A stretch of 64,000 bases of DNA from Nectonema munidae (Eukaryota; Nematomorpha; Nectonematoida; Nectonematidae), in NCBI GenBank assembly GCA_030549495.1, contig JAUIRK010000097.1, positions 1,397,001 to 1,461,000 on the forward strand, written 5' to 3'. Position 1 is the stretch's first letter. The number at the start of each line of letters is the position of its first letter. Under the pieces are notes generated by a model, which did no database searches, was not told where the DNA came from, and saw only the letters and a list, made by a program, of their open reading frames with translations. Shown here piece by piece: positions 11,701 to 25,225 of this stretch. Made by a program: the position numbers and the translations under genes.

Positions 11701-12202
11701 AGATTCGACTTAATTGAGAAAATATAAAAAAACTTTACTGATAAAAAGTTGAAACAACGTACAAATTTACAATCTGCCCGCAAAAATTTCTTAAATGGAA
11801 AACAGACTAAAAAAAGATGCTAACATGTAGTACCAAAAGAAATGAATTTATAATGTAAGAATGAAATGGATCTCGTTGCAGTTTTACTCCTTAACTCTTT
11901 GATTGATTTCATCTAAATAATTGATTAATATTGGCATGAGCTTGGTTACACTTTAGTATTGATTTGCCTTTCTAATTATTTAAAAATTAAAATTGGATTA
12001 ATGAGTATTTTTCTTTTAAAAATCGTTACCCCCCCCCCCTCCTCATAAAAACCGAATCATCGAATCTGTTCAGCTTTTAAGAGTAGATAAGAGGTGTTTT
12101 TCTAGATTTTTAGAGGCTTAGGTACAGGGCAGGTGAAAATTTTTATAGTCCTTGGTAAGTAATGTTACGAAGCAAACTTAAGGATATGATTTTGATGGGA
12201 AA

Positions 12203-12339
12203 AAATCCCGTTAACGACCAGAATAATCAGACGATATCTAATGTAAAGCAGAAGATTTGTATTAAAGAGCATTGATAAACGCAGACGATTTTATTTTTGT
12301 AAAGTCGACATATGTTGACTGTGGTCGATAACCGGTTAA
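12203..12339. mobile_element. TTAA-type MITE
   Basis: Right terminus GTGGTCGATAACCGGTTAA; the left terminus AAATCCCGTTAACGACCA is its diverged inverse. The interior contains GCAGACGATTTT and CAGACGAT, the core shared with the MITEs at 3.5 and 25.2 kb. About 137 bp, no ORF. Confidence 0.6.
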
Positions 12340-12828
12340 AATAAAGGAAGTGAATAAGAGAAACAAAAATGGTAGCCAATTCTTCCGATATGATTCTGAT
12401 TTTTAAAAATTAGCGTGATTCTTCTAGATCTCAATTATAATCTTATAGAACCGCCTTTTTTTGTTTTTCATTTACTCGAACTTAGTTTTTAAGAAAAAGA
12501 AAAATTTTTCTAAGAAGAATTAAATTGTCATAAGAAAGTATTAAATCAACGTAAAGTTAAAATCTATACTTTATTTCAGTGATTCAGCAATATTCGCAAT
12601 GGCACAAAAAGGGTTTATTCTGAAAATATACTATCGTAGTGTTTTCAAGTTAATGACAAAAGCTTTTACTACAGTTTTGATTATTTAGACTTTAGAATGT
12701 AATTTGCAAGTTTGAATAAAGCATTTCGAACATTTTCTGGTGCTTCGTTTTTTCATGGGTAGGCATAAAAAACAAAATCCTTTGGTGGAAAAAGCTGAAG
12801 TAGTTGGTTAGGAAAAGCCAGGAGAGAT

Positions 12829-13850
12829 TTAGTTTTCAAGTTTGTTTGTTTGTGCTAGAGATCTTACTCTTATTGATTCTTGCGATAAAAGTAGAGAGAG
12901 CCTTTTTATGAAAATTTTTCTTCCTCCACTTTTTATAGAAGGAAAATCTTGCGGGGAGTTGAACTTGGATATGATAAAGGAGTTCAGGCAAGCCATCTCT
13001 AAATAATTGCTGAATATCGCCATCGACCTTCTACAAGGCTTGTAGCTTCGATATTGCTTGAGCAATATCATATCCAATAGAAGTTATTTCAACTTTTTTC
13101 GGTGTTGTTACGATAAAATGTAAACAATTTTGAAGTTTCGTTTCGGAATGTATGCCGAGAAAGAAGCACCTTTGGAATAAATTACACGAATTTCACACTC
13201 ATTTAGCCTGAGAGTTTTCAGGTAGTTCGGCTGTAAAATTTTCGGGATAAATCTTTTCGTAGACATCATAGTCCCACATACAGTGTAGTTTTTCGTAAGG
13301 GCCCACCTGGCTAATTCATGAGAAGTAAAAAACCTATCCATATAAATACCAATACCCTCTGGCAAATTTGAATCGGAAACAAGTCGTTTAACTATGGAAA
13401 TAGCGAAAAAATAACTTCGGTCTTCTAAACCGGAAATATATATTTCAAGTTTCATGTAATAAAGCTTTTTGAATCATTTATTTGATAAATTTTAATCCCA
13501 TAATGCCCTGGTTTTTTTGGATCGTAAATTTTGGAGTTGAAATTTCCTCTGAAACTAACCAATTGTTCATCAATAGTCACAGCCGTATCGGGAGTCCAAT
13601 ATTCAGCAAAAACTTTATAGAAGTGATCGTGTAAAAATCTCACTGCAGCAAGTTTGTCATTGGGGTTTCTAATGCTTTTATCATCAAAAAAATAATAATA
13701 ATGTATCAGAAAAAACATTTCTCTTCCAAGAGAAGCTTTTATGAAAGGTGAACCACAGGTTTCACTGAAAAGTGTGAAAATTTCCACTTTTTGGTCCAAA
13801 CATTCACCAATGTGTAAAAAGCGAGCAAAATTAGAAAGTATGTGATGCAC
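12829..13850 (-). pseudogene. piggyBac transposase fossil, second lineage
   Basis: Three minus-strand pieces: 13850-13452 (FLHIGECLDQK ... TAVTIDEQLVSFRGN ... GHYGIKIYQIND, with the first Asp in TIDEQ), 13455-13108 (YMDRFFTSHELARWAL with the second Asp; VCGTMMSTKRFIP) and 13077-12829 (RRSMAIFSNYLEMACLNSF, the C-terminal helices). The pieces change frame at about 13452 and 13100, and the N-terminus is lost where the (AC)n-associated repeats begin near 13.9 kb. The sequence is clearly different from the piggyBac at 1-3 kb and closer to the fragment at 50 kb (shared LHIG, DQK, AA(S)(I/L)GR and RFIHD-type motifs). Confidence 0.85.
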
Positions 13851-13949
13851 TTCAAATTTGTCAAAACAATGCTTTAAATGTTTATGTTTTGGGTTTACTT
13901 TTCTAAAAAAAAAGAGGTGTTAAAAGTCACGTACACCCATATACCCACA

Positions 13950-14258
13950 ACACTTCACATACACACGCATAAAAAATCAGGGTAAAAGTGAGCATACATA
14001 CACCCATGAACCCACGCACACATACCCATAAAAAAGCAGGTGAAAAAATAAGCACACGTATACCCATACATCCAAACAAAACACCTATACCTCCACATAC
14101 ACACACTAACACCCATACACATCCCCCTTCTTCCACACACACCCACAGACATACAAGCACACACCCTTGAAAAAGCAGGTGAAAAGTGAGCATAAATACA
14201 CACATGAACCCACCAAAACATACGCATACATACCCATAAAAAAGCAGATGAAAAATGA
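13950..14258. repeat. Degenerate minisatellite beside (AC)n
   Basis: The motif CCCATAAAAAAGCAGGTGAAAA and variants recur about four times (near 13967, 14029, 14168 and 14234), separated by ACACCCATA-type CA-rich spacers. It grades into the pure dinucleotide tract and probably represents older, mutated parts of the same locus. The long Cys-Val frames on the minus strand are an artefact of this region. Confidence 0.7.
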
Positions 14259-15530
<1,272 letters not shown>

Positions 15531-15669
15531 TTAACCCTATTAGTGCTGGGCAAAATTTGTCCGCTCAAGTGCTCATCGCGTAAAGTGCCCCACCCCTATT
15601 TTTCTCAGATATTAATAAGTTTTTATAAATATTTTTAATGTTACATATATACCTAACCCTAACCTTTAA

Positions 15670-16300
15670 CCCTCAACCTGTCAAAAAATTGATCTAAATG
15701 TGACAGCTCATCTCAAAAAGGAACTTTTTATCTAAATAATTATATAAAGTTTTTTACGCATGTATACCCATTTTCAAATATGCTGAATTCAGTGGTTGTA
15801 TTCATTTTTTATGAAAATCAATCAAACTGTCAAAAAATTGATCTAAATGAGACAGCTCATCTCAAAAAAGAACTTTTTATCTAAATAATTATATAGTTTT
15901 TTACACATGTATACCAATTTTCAAATATGCTGAATTCAGTGGTTGTATTCATTTTTTATGAAAATCAATCAAACTGTCAAAAAATTGATCTAAATGAGAC
16001 AGCTCATCTCAAAAAAGAACTTTTTATCTAAATAATTATATAGTTTTTTACACATGTATACCAATTTTCAAATATGCTGAATTCAGTGGTTGTATTCATT
16101 TTTTATGAAAATCAATCAAACTGTCAAAAAATTGATCTAAATGTGACAGCTCATCTCAAAAAGAAGCTTTTTATCTAAATAATTATATAATGTTTTTTAC
16201 ACATATATACCATTTTCAAATATGCTGAATTCAGTTGTGATATTCATTTTTTACGAAAATCAATCAAAACTGTCAAAAAATTGATTTATCCCAAAAAAAA
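15670..16300 (+). repeat. Tandem array B, about 150-bp units
   Basis: Four well-preserved head-to-tail units, each carrying TGTCAAAAAATTGATCTAAA, CAGCTCATCTCAAAAA, ATAATTATAT, TTCAAATATGCTGAATTCAG and ATGAAAATCAATCAAA. The units near 15830 and 15983 are almost identical, implying recent unequal exchange. More decayed units continue toward 16.6 kb. Confidence 0.85.
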
Positions 16301-17699
16301 GGATCGGGCACGGTTTTTTGAATAAGAGAATTACGTTTAATAGAAAGTATAGGGAGATGATGAAGTTTACCGTGTATGGCATTTTACACACATATACCCA
16401 TTTTCAAGTAGGCTGTGTTTACTGATTATATTCCTTTTTTTAATATAAAAATTAGTCAAACATGACAAAATAATTTAAATATGTCAGCCAATGTCAAAAT
16501 TAAAATTTTTATTCTTATAAAAAGTTTTTTAATACATTTCAAGTATGTAGAATTTAATGGTAATGTTCATTTTTAATGAAATCAATAAAACCTGTCAAAA
16601 AATCGATTAAACCTGTAAATCAATGTCAAATATATAAACATAAAAATAACTTCTACTTGCAGTATTTCTCTGGTAATTATTTTCTTAATTTATTTAATAA
16701 ACCAACTTTAGGTGTTTAATTCACTCAAAATATTTCATTCTGCAGTAACTTATGTAACTCGATAGGACCTCCATCTTTTTGGCTACAAATTCGTTATCGG
16801 CTTGTAATCTCTACGTCATATTATAATTTACAGTATGTAATTTTGCTATTCATTCCATGATGATCCTTTATTGGTAGCTCTTTTTTCATTAGAAATTTAT
16901 ATTCTTCATTGTGTAAAATTTTTTATAATGATAAAATTATTTTTTTCCTCTCTCAAAGCATTCTAGAATCTTCTTGATGATCTTAGACTTTTTTTTATCA
17001 TCAGGCCTGAGTATTTGTCAACCAATCTCATTTCAAAGGTTTTTTTCTGATGAATCATTCGTGATGTTCATTGTTCGATTACAAAACGTTGTCCACGTTC
17101 TTCATCTAAAAAATTACCTCTTTGACGCAAAAGGAAAAAGATTGACAAATTCAATTTAAATTAAAAATATCTTGATAGTGACTAAATTCTCACATATTGG
17201 CCTTTGTGCCATTTTTGATAAATCTGACCAATTCTAAATTTTCAGATTTCCTACCCATCTTAGCTAAATGTTAATTGTAATCCTAGATGATAAGCTATAG
17301 ATTTAAATATTTTTCATTTGTAAAAGAGGAACTTTTTTTCACAGTCAAAATCTTTTTTGAAGCATCTAATATTATATAATTAAACCACTTCCTAGTTCAT
17401 TAGAACATGGTAGATCTTCCATTTAGTCAAGATACATATTTTTTTTTAATTATTTGTTTTGATCACATGTTCTCTTTTCAATTAGTTTTCAACTTGGTTC
17501 CTTCTCTCATACAAATTTCCAAAAGATTTTATAATACGTTTTGTTTGTTTTTTTAATAAATATTTCATACTCAAGATGATTGTAGAAAGTATTATAAGCC
17601 AAAATATACAAAAAAAAAAAAGTCTATTTTCATTATATATCTAATATGCAGCCATTTTTTGAAAATTTTTTACAGAACTGATTTTCAGGCATACATTAC

Positions 17700-18750
17700 T
17701 AATTCAATTGCCACTTCGAGATATTTTTTAACCGTATTATCCAAAATCCAGTACAGAAATAAAATAAGCATAGTCGATTTGGTATAAAACAGATATTTTA
17801 TTTTTTTGAAAATATTTTTGAAGACAGTATCTAAAGTAAACCGCAAATCTGATTGAAGCTTTCAGATATTTTAAAACCATAAATGCCAAAACTGAGTCCA
17901 AAAATGAAACCAGCATCTTCCATTTGGCATAAAAACAGATATTTTATTTAAATTTCAAAAATATTTCTGTAAGACGTAAATCGAACATTTGATTGATACT
18001 TTCAGACATTTAAAACCTCTAAATGCAAAAAATGATTTCAGAAATAAAAATGATCATGGTCAAATTGGTATAAAAACATATATTTCATGTAAAATTAGAG
18101 AGAATATTTTGGGATATAGTTTTACGACATAAACCGCAAATTTGATTGACACTAGCAGTAAAACCTCTAAATGCGAAAACTGTGTTCAGAAATGAAATCA
18201 TGATCTATTTGCTATGAAAACATATATTTCACGTAAAATTTGAATCAATATTTTTGAAAACAAATTTTAGAACTAAACGCAATTAATTTGTATAAAAACA
18301 TATATTTAATTGTAAAATTTGAATGAATGTTTTTGGAGACAATTTTTAGAAGTAAACCGCAAATTTGATTAACACTTATAGGTATGTTCACATCCTAAAT
18401 GTAAAAAATGAGTTCAGAAATGAAAACAGCATGATTGATTTGGTATAAAAACATATATTTCATGTAAAATTGAGAGAATATTTTTTGAGATAGCTTTTAG
18501 AAGTAAACCGCAAATTTGATTGACATTGACAGATATTTTAAAACCTTGTGAAAAATGAGTTCAGAAATAAAAACAGCATGGTTGATTTGGTATAAAAACA
18601 TATATTTCATTGTAAAATTTGAATGAATGTTTTTGGAGATAATTTTTAGAAGTAAACCGCAAATTTGATTAACACTTATAGGTATTTTCAGATTCTAACG
18701 TAAAAAATGAGTCCAGAAATGAAAACAGCATGACCGATTTAGTATAAAAA
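17700..18750 (-). repeat. Tandem array A, inverted copy
   Basis: Same unit as the array at 5.2-6.7 kb, in the opposite orientation: AGAAGTAAACCGCAAATTTG recurs about every 145 bp, with TTGGTATAAAAACATATATT and CAGAAATGAAA between. It is flanked on both sides by the same element-specific segments as in copy 1. Confidence 0.85.
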
Positions 18751-20098
18751 CATATATTTTGGGTAAAATTTGAAGGTATATTTTATTAGATATATTTTTG
18801 ATCAATCAAAATTTTGATTGACATTTTCTAAAAAGTAGCCATGATTATTGAAAAAATTAAATATATAAAGTATTATGCGTTCCAAACTGTATATAATTAT
18901 AAATTTTCAGGGTATTATATAATATAGATCCTAGGTTATAAGGTTAAGTACAGATAATATCAAAATTTTGCTGAAAAATTTTAATTTTTGATTGACAGTT
19001 TTAGACATGAAAGGGTCATTCAACTACCATGAAAATGGTTTCAAAAGATGCAGCTAGCGATTTTAGGAAAAGTCACAAAATTTGAAGGGATATAATTCAG
19101 CCAATTTTCTACAATTAATTTTTTAGTGAAGGGGAGGGGCGTTTTACGCCCCCAGCACTAATAGGGTTAAGGCCTGTAGTAAATCACTGTTCTGCGCTGT
19201 AATAAAGCACTTGGATACGTTGTAAAAAAGCTTCATGTTAGGAGACAGTTCTGTTTGAAAGAAGTACAAAATTAATACGATACTTGAATTAATTAATCAT
19301 TTCTTATCAAAAAAAAATAGACAACAATCAAGTAGAATGGGAAATTTATTTGATTTTTTTTACAAATTAATAAAGCAAATTTTCTTTTTTTTCAGATCAC
19401 CGTTTCCACGAAGGTAGCCATTTAAACATATATTTTGGGTAAAATTTGAAGGTATATTTTATTAGATATATTTTTGATCAATCAAAATTTTGATTGACAT
19501 TTTCTAAAAAGTAGCCATGATTATTGAAAAAATTAAATATATAAAGTATTATGCGTTCCAAACTGTATATAATTATAAATTTTCAGGGTATTATATAATA
19601 TAGATCCTAGGTTATAAGGTTAAGTACAGATAATGTCAAAATTTTGCTGAAAAATTTTAATTTTTGATTGACAGTTTTAGACATGAAAGGGTCATTCAAC
19701 TACCATGAAAATGGTTTCAAAAGATGCAGCTAGCGATTTTAGGAAAAGTCACAAAATTTGAAGGGATATAATTCAGCCAATTTTCTACAATTAATTTTTT
19801 AGTGAAGGGGAGGGGCGTTTTACGCCCCCAGCACTAATAGGGTTAAGGCCTGTAGTAAATCACTGTTCTGCGCTGTAATAAAGCACTTGGATACGTTGTA
19901 AAAAAGCTTCATGTTAGAAGACAGTTCTGTTTGAAAGAAGTACAAAATTAATACGATACTTGAATTAATTAATCATTTCTTATCAAAAAAAATAGACAAC
20001 AATCAAGTAGAATGGGAAATTTATTTGATTTTTTTTACAAATTAATAAAGCAAATTTTCTTTTTTTTCAGATCACCGTTTCCACGAAGGTAGCCATTT
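18748..20098 (+). repeat. 676-bp tandem duplication
   Basis: 18748-19423 and 19424-20098 are near-identical direct copies. I noticed only about three differences: ATAATATC/ATAATGTC, TTAGGAGAC/TTAGAAGAC and an A-run length. Each unit contains the right end of TTAA element copy 2 plus about 250 bp of non-element flank, ending CGTTTCCACGAAGGTAGCCA. The duplication therefore happened after the element inserted, and it created a second complete TIR at about 19.85 kb. Confidence 0.9.
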
Positions 20099-20443
20099 CT
20101 TGAGTTAGAACGTCCAGTTCTTCTGAAAGTTTCAGTATGAGACCTAATGAAAATTTTAAAGTGTACATTATAGTTTTAAGTGTATGTCGATTATTTGGCA
20201 CGAATAACAACTATGTTAGGTATATTTTTGTATACCCACCTACAGTGGCGGATCCAAAAATTTCTTATAGGGAGAGGGGGGGGGGGGCGAAATCTATTTA
20301 AATTTTTTGCAATTTTGCAAAGTCTTCAGAGAACACGACAGCTGTATTATGTCTTTTAGAATCACTAATTACCTATGTTTTCATATTTTTAACATTATTT
20401 TGCCATGAATAAATTGCAAAAATTTATTTTTTATACATGTAAG

Positions 20444-22383
20444 CAGGCACGTAGCCAGCTATAAGGCAACTGGGGCTGTGCCCCCATGGATGACTTTGCC
20501 CCCCTCTCGAAGCCAAAATTTTTTTTTATATAAAATCAATGGAAACGCTTTGGAGTAATTTTAATAGTGAAGTGAAGGCCTAGCAAGCCTTGTGATGAAT
20601 GATCTTGGCAGGGATGATTGTAATAGCATATCATCACCACTACAGCAGTAGTATCGTGTTAGTAGTAGTAGAGATATTGAAAAAAGGAAGAAAACTGGCT
20701 AACATATCTGTGGAGAGACACAATAACAAACAGATGTTTTGAGTTAAAGGCTGTAAACATTATCACAACTAGCTTTGCCATTTTATACTCAAGTAAAGGC
20801 CAGATTCAAAAAATGTTCATTAAGTGAGTACCCTCCTTTTGAATCTGAAATGTCAGCATCGAAAAGAAAGAACTCCTTAAAATTCACAGATAAAAATCAA
20901 AGAAGATGGTCTTTTGCTCCAATTACCCACAAAAAAGTGATCAACAACAGTATTATCTCTCATTTTTTTCTCCAATTTTTTGTTTTTTTTTGTAAATATT
21001 TTACATGTTTGTATGAACTTTAATATTAATATTTAAAATATCATTATTAGGCATTTTTAAAATTGGAATTCGAATGATTTATTTGGATATCATCATAAAA
21101 TTGAAAAATTCAAATTAATTGGATTCTTTGAACCATTAAGCAAATATTTTGGGTTTAATCATGAAACTTTATCAAACAAATTGTGTTAAAGAATTAGCTG
21201 TAAAGTAAATAAAGTATGAACGTGTTAATGTAACACGCTTGTGTGTAAATTACAAATTAGTGTAACACACTAACATCTTCATACTTTATTTCACAGGTAA
21301 TTATTTAATACAATTTGCTTGATAAAGGTTCATTATTAAACAGAAAAAATTTGTTTAAATAATAAATTTTCGCTTGGTTCAAAGAATCCAAATAATTTCA
21401 GTTCCTCAATTTTATTATTATTAGACATATTTTATAATTGAATTGTTTCAGTATTAACTGAATATATGAGAAAAAGAAATTAATGTTCGAGTTCATTGGT
21501 TTCAAGTTTAACAATGTTAGCAATTGGCTAAAATCAATTTCTCGCTTTCCTCGTTTAATAAGGGGCTTTAGAGTCGATCTTGAAAGATTTTTATACATAC
21601 GTATTTTTTTTAATTCATGCATCAAAAATGTTAAATAACAAACTTTTTGAAAATATTTACTTATATTTCTAAAGTCTTTATTTTTAGTTTTCCTCAAACA
21701 ACTTTAATTATATGATGTATTGATTTTTTTGAATAAAAACAATGTTAACTGATTTAAAAGTGTTCTCAAAATTTTGTAAATTTGTTTAGTGAATAAGTCT
21801 GTAAAGTTTTTAATAAAATCATTTTAGTAAAAACTGCGTAGCTCACTCTTTTCTTTCATTAATTTTCAGGGATAATGCACAAAAAAAGAATACTGAAGAA
21901 ACGCAATCTAATGATCTTGAATCAAAAGAAGGGCAACCTTTTCAACCAATTTTGAAAGTGTACAGTCCAAATAGTGATGGAACTAGAGTTAGAAATTTTC
22001 AAAGTTCTTGGTTTAATCGAAGACCATAGCTAGAATATTCAACTAGATATGGCTAGATTATTCAAACTTTTAGGAGCTTCAGCTATTAGAATTAGCATCG
22101 CTATGTGTGAAAGGTCTTTTTCAATACTAAAAAGACTTTTACCAATGAAAGAAGCACAATGCTCCATGAAAGAAAAAGAAATGTGATTATTTTATCAAGT
22201 TTATCAGAATATGTAAAGAAGATTGACTCTGAGGAGTATTTAAAAGAGTTTGCAAAGAAATCTCGAAAAATTAAATAATTTTAAAGTTAAAATAAATTTT
22301 TTTGCTGTTTTTCAAAATTTAGTAACAATTTATTTCTTGCCCCATCTGGCCCCCCTAAGTAAAAACTTCTGGCTACGTTACTG
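20444..22383 (+). mobile_element. hAT element nested in the MITE
   Basis: 1.94 kb with TIRs CAGGCACGTAGCCAG and, inverted at the right end, CAGTAACGTAGCCAG, flanked by a perfect 8-bp duplication CATGTAAG (20436-20443 and 22384-22391). The interior holds remnants of a ZMYM1/TTF-type hAT transposase with the central catalytic part missing. Confidence 0.88.
20851..22277 (+). pseudogene. hAT transposase remnant, core deleted
   Basis: 20851-20930 may encode an N-terminus (MSASKRKNSLKFTDKNQ). After a long AT-rich gap, 21871-22021 reads DNAQKKNTEETQSND ... FQSSWFNRRP, the start of the TTF-type zinc finger of ZMYM1-like hAT proteins (family FQPxWFxxFPWL); a stop stands where Trp is expected. The frame resumes as LEYS and jumps directly to the C-terminal dimerisation region (ARLFKLLGASAIRISIAMCE, RSFSILKRLLP at about 22048-22150). 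Everything between zinc finger and dimerisation domain, including the catalytic residues, is absent, so this was an internally deleted, non-autonomous copy. Confidence 0.75.
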
Positions 22384-22646
22384 CATGTAAGAGTAATTTT
22401 CGAAGCCAATTTTCATAGGGGGACTAGGCCCATGAGGCCCGCCCCTTGGATTCGCCACTGCCCACCTATTGTTGCCTTTTTTAATTAAAAAATGGAAAAG
22501 ATCATTTTTGAAAAATAGTGATCTTCAGGCGCATTCACGCACCTCTATGTCAATGGTTTTAAATCTTCATATCATCAGGCTCCCTATATTTTTTATCAAC
22601 ATTTTGGACATTTATGGGTGAATTTTATCCTCTCGATGTCTTCTTT

Positions 22647-22775
22647 TTAACCACTTGAGAAGGAAAGTTTTAAGGTTAATCGCCATCTTTCTTTTCCAAT
22701 GAAATTCTTTATATTTAAAGAAGACTATTTTCATTGCTTGGTACACAAGTGGCACACTAGTTCTCAAAGAGTTAA
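22647..22775. mobile_element. TTAA-flanked MITE
   Basis: 129 bp bounded by TTAA. Right terminus AGTTCTCAAAGAGTTAA, left TTAACCACTTGAGAA as its diverged inverse. The interior (TTTCTTTTCCAATGAAATTC, GAAGACTATTTTCATTGCTT) matches the MITE at 25.2 kb. Confidence 0.7.
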
Positions 22776-25225
22776 AATAAGTTTCAAATATGTCTATAGT
22801 TGTTTTACTTGTATATTATAGATGTATTGGATGTGAAATTTTTTGTATCCGCGGATGATAGAATTAATTTTTTTAGTGGATGATAACTATTCTGAGCAAA
22901 CGCAAGTTTCAAACTTCTTAAAAATTTAGAGAGAAGATGTCAATGTATAATATATGGCGTACTTATCATAAAAAAGTTGGATAAAGTAAAGATTCCCAAA
23001 AAAAACTTAGCGGTATATAGAAGATGCAGTATCTGATACATCTCAATTGTATATACTTGCGTATCATGCAACATTTAAAGGCATAATGTATACCCTAAAT
23101 TTAGGGGCCGTATCATATACGAGAATCGAGATACAGATTTTCATTTTTAAAATTTCTCGAAGCTATTCTTTTTATTTTTGTATATACAAAGAAAAACTAT
23201 TTTCTATTATATTAAAAAGACGCATACAATTATTAAGCAGACATTCATCAAAGTCGTTTTTATTTCATTATCATGATTGAATAATTCTCTGAAATGTTAT
23301 TCACCGCTCCCGCAATATACAAATTCTACTCAGGGTATATAGTAGCTTTTTATTTCTGTATTGAAATTTTAGTTTAATATGCACTTTAAAAACAAATTGT
23401 GTTGAAATATCTATTGACACGCTTGTTAGTCTTATTTTTCAAATCAATATTCATGCAATACTATTTCTTCTTCCATAATACTTTTTTATATATATCGTAT
23501 AACTCTTTTTTTCTATCACTATCTAATGCTTCTATTTCTTGTTGTCTATCAATATTATATTGTTCGAATTAATTCAGTTTTTATAAACATTTGAAAAAAA
23601 TAAAGTATTTTCCCATAACAAAATTTTAAAACTTATAAATTTTTTTGCTCTCTTTTTAACAAATAAATAATAAAAGAAAAATTATAACATTTAAAAAATG
23701 AATTTTTAATTAAACTATTTGTACCTCCTATTTTTGAAATGGCTGACGTTGAGGTTCAAACCGCTATAATCTAAACGAAAAAAAGTATTTCACTTGGATT
23801 GCATTTCTAATTGTTTTTGTTCTTCTAATCCACGACATTGTGGTTAATAATTTAGTAATTTTTAGATACGAAGCGAAATTCCATTTGATTCCATCATTGT
23901 TGTCAAATAACTCTAAGATTTGGCTTTATAACAGTGTTCCTTTTATAATAAAATATTTGAATTTGATAGCATCATTTCTATTACACGTGTTGGGTGTTTT
24001 GGTTGGAATCCTTGTTATAGTAATTACTTAGTTCACTATTTGATTTAGTCGTTCTTGAGATAGATCCTTCATAAAATCGTTATCACAGCAATAGCTACAA
24101 TAAAATTGGGATATTTTGAACCAAGGCATGAAATAAAAAAAGATTAAAAGAATGAAAAAATATAGACAATTCAAAAAATTGGAATTTTATCGTAGGCTTA
24201 TTGCAGTTTAGGAGAAATAATGCGCTTCTCTTTCGATATGAGTGTTTCATCTCCACTGCACTATCTACACATACCTGCAAGAAAGGTAGTGAAAAATGTA
24301 TCTATAAAAGATGGGTAGTTGTTTTAGCGATAAGCTCTACATACGATCCTCGTGTAAATTTGATGATGTACGGACTGAATTGGCATCAGGTTATAGTCGG
24401 CCTATTTTTTTATATAATCGCAAAATGGAGTATCTTTATTTCATGTATAGCCTTTTCTACGTATGATACCATGAAGAGGTTTCTTTTTGCTTTCTATTCC
24501 TTAGAAAAAAATATCACGTGAAGAAAATTTTTACAAGCATCACTATATCTATTCTAACTCGCGTTTTTACATTATAATTATATATAGCGCGTGCTATATG
24601 TATTATAGCACATTTTATTAAATTTGTTTTTATTTTTCGAAAAATATTGCTTTAATGTTTTTACATGGTGTTTACAAACAATTTTCTTCATCATAAAGAC
24701 TCAATTCAAGAGTCTAAAAAAATTGCCTAAGCATCGGCCTTAAAAAGATAAATGACATCGGTCAAAAAATTGGGATAGGAACATCATCATTAAAAATAAT
24801 TCATATTCATACCTGTATTAGCAGATTCTAAAGCAACCATAGTTAGCAAAATTGGATCTTTGTTCATGCATATAATCTGAACAAAATGAAATAAAAAAAT
24901 TTCAAATATTTCTAAGAAATTATTCTATTTTAAGATATCTCGTTGATCACATAATAGAAATATTTCAGACATGTATAGAAATAAGGGAGGAATCAGAACT
25001 AAGGAAAATTTAAGCTTCGAAAAAAAGTATTGGATGAAACTCATGATATGTAAAGAGAGGAACCTTTTTTGTTTTATGAATAAGTAAACAGAGGAAAAAG
25101 AATTTAAATTCAAAACTGGTATCTTTGAAATGTTTTTTTACAGGAACTATATTATTACTTTTAATTACTTTTTCAAAATGTTGTATTTCTTTTGTCTTAA
25201 ATATCATTCAAATGGTTTCATTAGT
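22776..25225 (+). other. No firm gene; hydrophobic open frames
   Basis: Mostly AT-rich spacer. Two plus-strand frames stand out by composition: 23840-24031 (63 codons, rich in Leu/Ile/Val, ending LHVLGVLVGILVIVIT) and 24201-24521 (106 codons, with WVVVLAISSTYDPRVNLMMY and GLFFYIIAKWSIFISCIAF). Both contain stretches able to span a membrane and could be exons of a multi-pass membrane protein. I recognise no family, and AT-rich DNA produces hydrophobic frames by chance. Short inverted motifs near 24590-24612 (GCGCGTGCTATA...TATAGCAC) have no assigned role. Confidence 0.3.

Larger units (their letters stand above)
15531..19170 (-). mobile_element. TTAA-flanked element with tandem arrays, copy 2
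   Basis: The left end TTAACCCTATTAGTGCTGGG at 15531 and the right end CCCAGCACTAATAGGGTTAA at 19170 are perfect inverted repeats over 20 bp, including the TTAA. Order inside: about 80 bp subterminal, array B, an inter-array segment shared with copy 1 (16.3-17.65 kb), array A inverted, then a subterminal segment with CGTTTTACGCCCC. No transposase is present, so it is non-autonomous. Short frames such as 16974-17159 are simply the counterpart of 7416-7219 in copy 1. The TTAA/CCC termini point to piggyBac-type mobilisation. Confidence 0.85.
20243..22460. mobile_element. hAT-type MITE split by a nested hAT
   Basis: Termini CAGTGGCGGATCCAA (20243) and TTGGATTCGCCACTG (ending 22460) are inverted repeats, flanked by a perfect 8-bp target duplication CCCACCTA (20235-20242 and 22461-22468). 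Without the inserted element it would be only about 270 bp (20243-20443 plus 22392-22460), a MITE with no ORF. CAG-starting TIRs with 8-bp duplications define the hAT superfamily. A matching single end occurs at 42408. Confidence 0.85.

Noticed and set aside
24290-24540. Apparent resemblance between 24.3-24.5 kb and 53.6-53.8 kb (both end ATTCCTTAGAAAAA, then TATCACG)
   Set aside because: Only a short block matches convincingly; the rest could be chance in AT-rich DNA, so I do not call a gene family.
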